A DNA stretch of 8,600 bases from Candidatus Izemoplasmatales bacterium (GTDB lineage Bacteria; Bacillota_I; Bacilli_A; Izemoplasmatales; Hujiaoplasmataceae): positions 1 through 8,600 of the forward strand of contig JAQVKB010000032.1 in assembly GCA_028694875.1 (NCBI GenBank), read 5' to 3'. Each line of letters begins with the position of its first letter. Positions within the stretch are counted from its first letter, which is position 1. Positions 6,741-8,600 of this stretch are shown here, piece after piece. The notes under the pieces were generated by a model. It had not been told where the DNA came from, did not search any database, and was given only the letters and a program-made list of their open reading frames with translations. The translations under genes and the position numbers were made by a program.

Positions 6741-7787
6741 ATGAGCATCATTTCTATGAAAGGTCTGCTTGAAGCAGGCGTACACCTCGGACATCAAACG
6801 AGACGTTGGAATCCGAAAATGGCTCCCTACATCTACACATCGAGAAACGGGATTCACATCATCGATCTTCAAAAAACGAGCGATTGCATCGATGTCGCTT
6901 ACAAAGCGATGTTCGACATCGCGGCCGAAGGCGGAAAAGTCCTTTTCGTCGGAACCAAGAAACAATCTCAAGATCCAGTCCGTGAAGAAGCGATTCGCGC
7001 GGGACAATACTATGTTGACAAACGTTGGCTAGGCGGCACGCTGACCAACTTCAAAACGATCAAGAAGTCGATTAAACGCCTTCAAGATCTTCACAAAATG
7101 GAAGAAGATGGCACGTTCAATGTTCTTCCGAAAAAAGAAGTCATTACCCTTCGCAAAGAAATGGACCGCTATGAAAAATTCCTTGGCGGTATCAAAGAAA
7201 TGAGAGGCGTTCCTCAAGCGCTCTTCATCATCGACCCCAGAAAAGAACGCAATGCTATCTTGGAAGCACGCAAACTCGGGATTCCGGTATTCGGTATCAT
7301 CGATACGAACTGCGATCCGGATGATGTTGATTATATCATTCCTGCCAACGACGACGCGCTTCGTAGCGTCAAACTCATCGTCGGAAAAATGGCGGATGCG
7401 GTCATCGAAGCCAACGGCGGAGAAATCCTTGCGGATGTCGAAGACGAAGAAGAAGTCGGTGACGATCTCGTAGACGAAGAAGAGGAAGAAGCACCGAAGA
7501 AACCCATCAAAAAAGTCATCGTTGAACCCAAAGAAGCTCCCAAAGCCGCTCCCATCAAAATGGAAGTGAAGCCGGAAGTCAAAAAAGAAGTCAAAAAAGA
7601 AGTCGCTCCTGAAGCGAAAGCGGCTCCAATTCAAGAAAAGCAACCTGAAGTCGTCGTGAAGACAGCTTCGGCCATTGACTACGAGTCGATGACAGTTGCG
7701 GAACTTCGCGAAATGGCGAAGGAACAAGGCATTACTGGCTACTCCAAACTGAAAAAAGCCGAGCTCATCGAAGAACTCAAGAAATAG
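6741..7787 (+). CDS. rpsB: 30S ribosomal protein S2 with long C-terminal extension ending in a Rho_N/SAP-like domain
   Basis: 348 residues against about 230-260 for typical S2. Residues 1 to about 228 are a complete S2: the N-terminus MSIISMKGLLEAGVHLGHQT matches the Bacillota form, followed by RRWNPKM, IIDLQKT (40-46), VGTKKQ (70-75), RWLGGTLTNF (95-104), a coiled-coil hairpin at about 108-150, and IPVFGIIDTNCDP (181-193). Then come an acidic run (about 232-250), a Lys/Pro/Glu/Ala-rich linker (about 251-308), and a C-terminal module MTVAELREMAKEQGITGYSK plus LKKAELIEELKK (317-348). That module has the helix-extension-helix pattern of the Rho N-terminal/SAP-like fold, known for nucleic acid binding. 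Start 6741 is chosen by homology and the AGGAGG; the upstream ATG at 6690 would add 17 residues unlike S2. Core function is 30S assembly and translation initiation; the role of the tail is unknown. Confidence 0.96.
   Translation: MSIISMKGLLEAGVHLGHQTRRWNPKMAPYIYTSRNGIHIIDLQKTSDCIDVAYKAMFDIAAEGGKVLFVGTKKQSQDPVREEAIRAGQYYVDKRWLGGTLTNFKTIKKSIKRLQDLHKMEEDGTFNVLPKKEVITLRKEMDRYEKFLGGIKEMRGVPQALFIIDPRKERNAILEARKLGIPVFGIIDTNCDPDDVDYIIPANDDALRSVKLIVGKMADAVIEANGGEILADVEDEEEVGDDLVDEEEEEAPKKPIKKVIVEPKEAPKAAPIKMEVKPEVKKEVKKEVAPEAKAAPIQEKQPEVVVKTASAIDYESMTVAELREMAKEQGITGYSKLKKAELIEELKK
7578..7601 (+). repeat. Tandem 12-bp repeat in the S2 linker
   Basis: Two exact copies of GTCAAAAAAGAA encode V-K-K-E twice, within the charged linker of S2. 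Each copy holds an A6 run. The repeats keep frame and probably let linker length drift by slippage. Confidence 0.8.
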
Positions 7788-7796
7788 TACCTTTTT

Positions 7797-7820
7797 GGGG
7801 AGCGGTTTCGCTCCCTTTTT
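7797..7820 (+). terminator. Rho-independent terminator of rpsB
   Basis: GGGAGCG (7798-7804) and CGCTCCC (7809-7815) form a perfect 7-bp GC-rich stem with a GTTT loop, followed by TTTTT (7816-7820). It starts 10 bases after the rpsB stop. It is a strong terminator, separating rpsB from tsf. Confidence 0.9.
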
Positions 7821-7848
7821 CCAGAAAACCAATTGTCACGTTTTCTGG
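7821..7848. repeat. 9-bp perfect inverted repeat around the tsf -35 box
   Basis: CCAGAAAAC (7821-7829) and GTTTTCTGG (7840-7848) are exact inverted copies with a 10-base spacer, CAATTGTCAC, that contains the tsf -35 hexamer. It follows the rpsB terminator directly. It could be an operator, a second transcript-end hairpin, or chance. Confidence 0.6.
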
Positions 7849-7861
7849 TTTATGTTATGAT
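7833..7861 (+). promoter_or_regulatory. Sigma-A type promoter of tsf
   Basis: -35 TTGTCA (7833-7838), 17-base spacer and -10 TATGAT (7856-7861), with an extended -10 TG at 7853-7854. The predicted start is near 7868, giving a short leader of about 20 bases that consists mainly of the ribosome binding site GAGGAGG (7 bases before the ATG). Confidence 0.88.
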
Positions 7862-7888
7862 ACGATTGAAAACTGAGGAGGAAATACC

Positions 7889-8600
7889 ATGGAAATCACC
7901 GCGAGTTTGGTTAAAGAATTACGCGATAAGACCGGTGCTGGCATGATGGACTGCAAAAAGGCCCTTGTCGAGACCGAAGGAAATATCGAAGCAGCTGTCG
8001 ATTGGCTGAGAGAAAAAGGGATTGCGAAAGCAGCCAAGAAATCTTCTCGCATCGCGGCCGAAGGCGTTTGCGAAGTTGCCGCGAAAGGCAACAAAGCAAT
8101 CGTGTTCGAACTCAACTGCGAAACGGACTTTGTCGCTCAAAACGAAAAGTTTGTCGCCCTTGTGAAGAAAGTCAGTGCGGCATTGCTTGACAGCAACGCC
8201 CAAAACGACGAAGAAGCCATTGCTTCTTTGGTCGACGGAAAACCACTCAAAGAATTGCTTCTTGAAAGCGTCAGCTCGATTGGCGAAAACATCAGCTTCC
8301 GCCGTTTTGCGACGTTTACAAAAACCGATGCTCAAAACTTCGGCTTGTACATCCATTTGGGCGGAAAAATCGCCAGCCTTTCCGTGATCAACGGTGGCGA
8401 CGCGGAAACCGCAAAAGATGTCGCGATGCATGTCGCCGCGTCTTCTCCCAAATATTTGTCTCAAGAAGATATTTCCGAAGAAGTGATTGCGCACGAACGT
8501 GAAATTTTGACGAAAGAAGCGCTCAATGAAAACGCGGAATCGGCAAAACCGAAGCCCGAAAACATCATCTTGAAGATGGTCGAAGGCCGAGATCGGAAGA
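7889..8600 (+). CDS. tsf: Elongation factor Ts, 5' part (3' end outside window)
   Basis: 237 codons are visible; the full protein is expected to be about 290 residues. EF-Ts is the nucleotide exchange factor that releases GDP from EF-Tu. The N-terminal UBA-like domain contains LVKELRDKTGAGMMDCKKAL (7-26), followed by the EF-Tu-contact motif CETDFVAQN (77-85), in which Asp80-Phe81 correspond to the residues that disturb the EF-Tu Mg2+ site. The core then runs to HVAASSPKYL (181-190) and the start of the late motif KMVEGR (229-234). The start is fixed by MEITASLVKELR and a GAGGAGG 7 bases upstream. The expected continuation after VEGR is L-x-K; here it is D-R-K, encoded by bases that match a sequencing adapter, so reliable sequence probably ends at 8589. 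It is transcribed from its own promoter although adjacent to rpsB. Confidence 0.94.
   Translation, partial: MEITASLVKELRDKTGAGMMDCKKALVETEGNIEAAVDWLREKGIAKAAKKSSRIAAEGVCEVAAKGNKAIVFELNCETDFVAQNEKFVALVKKVSAALLDSNAQNDEEAIASLVDGKPLKELLLESVSSIGENISFRRFATFTKTDAQNFGLYIHLGGKIASLSVINGGDAETAKDVAMHVAASSPKYLSQEDISEEVIAHEREILTKEALNENAESAKPKPENIILKMVEGRDRK
8590..8600. other. Probable Illumina adapter remnant at the sequence end
   Basis: The last 11 bases, AGATCGGAAGA, equal the first 11 bases of the common Illumina TruSeq adapter. They begin exactly where the conserved EF-Ts VEGRL motif is broken. Probably not genomic. Confidence 0.8.

Noticed and set aside
1..8600. Search for CRISPR arrays, mobile elements, tRNA/rRNA genes, toxin-antitoxin or defence genes
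   Set aside because: Nothing found: the window is tightly filled with nine operon genes plus rpsB and tsf, and the only gaps above 50 bases (6537-6740 and 7788-7888) are explained by terminators, promoters and the leader.

Overview
The window is a compact, entirely plus-strand block of housekeeping genes. It holds the F1Fo ATP synthase operon (3' end of atpB, then atpE-F-H-A-G-D-C), a trimeric dUTPase gene (dut) attached to its end, then rpsB (ribosomal protein S2) and the 5' part of tsf (EF-Ts) as separate transcription units. The gene order, strong GGAGG-type ribosome binding sites, S2 N-terminus and dUTPase variant point to a Bacillota/Mycoplasmatota-type bacterium (Acholeplasma/Izemoplasma/Erysipelotrichia-like is my best guess). 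TGA is used as a stop (atpF, atpH) and Trp is TGG, so this is the standard code and not the mycoplasma code. GC content looks to be in the high 40s percent by eye. I cannot name the organism.

Layout. Positions 2-6081 encode the ATP synthase: membrane subunits a, c and b, stator delta, then F1 alpha, gamma, beta and epsilon. Genes are separated by 0-28 bases or overlap (ATGA for atpF/atpH, TAATG for atpC/dut), and no terminator lies between them, so they form one operon whose promoter is upstream of the window. dut (6081-6536) is the last cistron and ends in an intrinsic terminator (6536-6560). A textbook promoter (6590-6618) then drives a roughly 115-nt structured leader and rpsB (6741-7787). 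rpsB has its own terminator (7797-7820), followed by a 9-bp inverted repeat that brackets the -35 box of a strong tsf promoter (7833-7861). tsf starts at 7889 and runs off the window.

I did not find an exotic new system. The points worth attention are: (1) the c subunit carries the complete P-x3-Q plus E-T sodium-binding signature, so this ATP synthase is probably Na+-coupled; (2) S2 carries an acidic/KPE-rich C-terminal extension of about 120 residues ending in a Rho_N/SAP-like helix-extension-helix module; (3) dut is translationally coupled to atpC; (4) rpsB has a foldable leader that may be an autoregulatory site; (5) an inverted repeat surrounds the tsf -35 box; (6) the last 11 bases (8590-8600) equal the start of the Illumina TruSeq adapter and break a conserved EF-Ts motif exactly where they begin, so they are very likely an assembly artefact and not genomic sequence.
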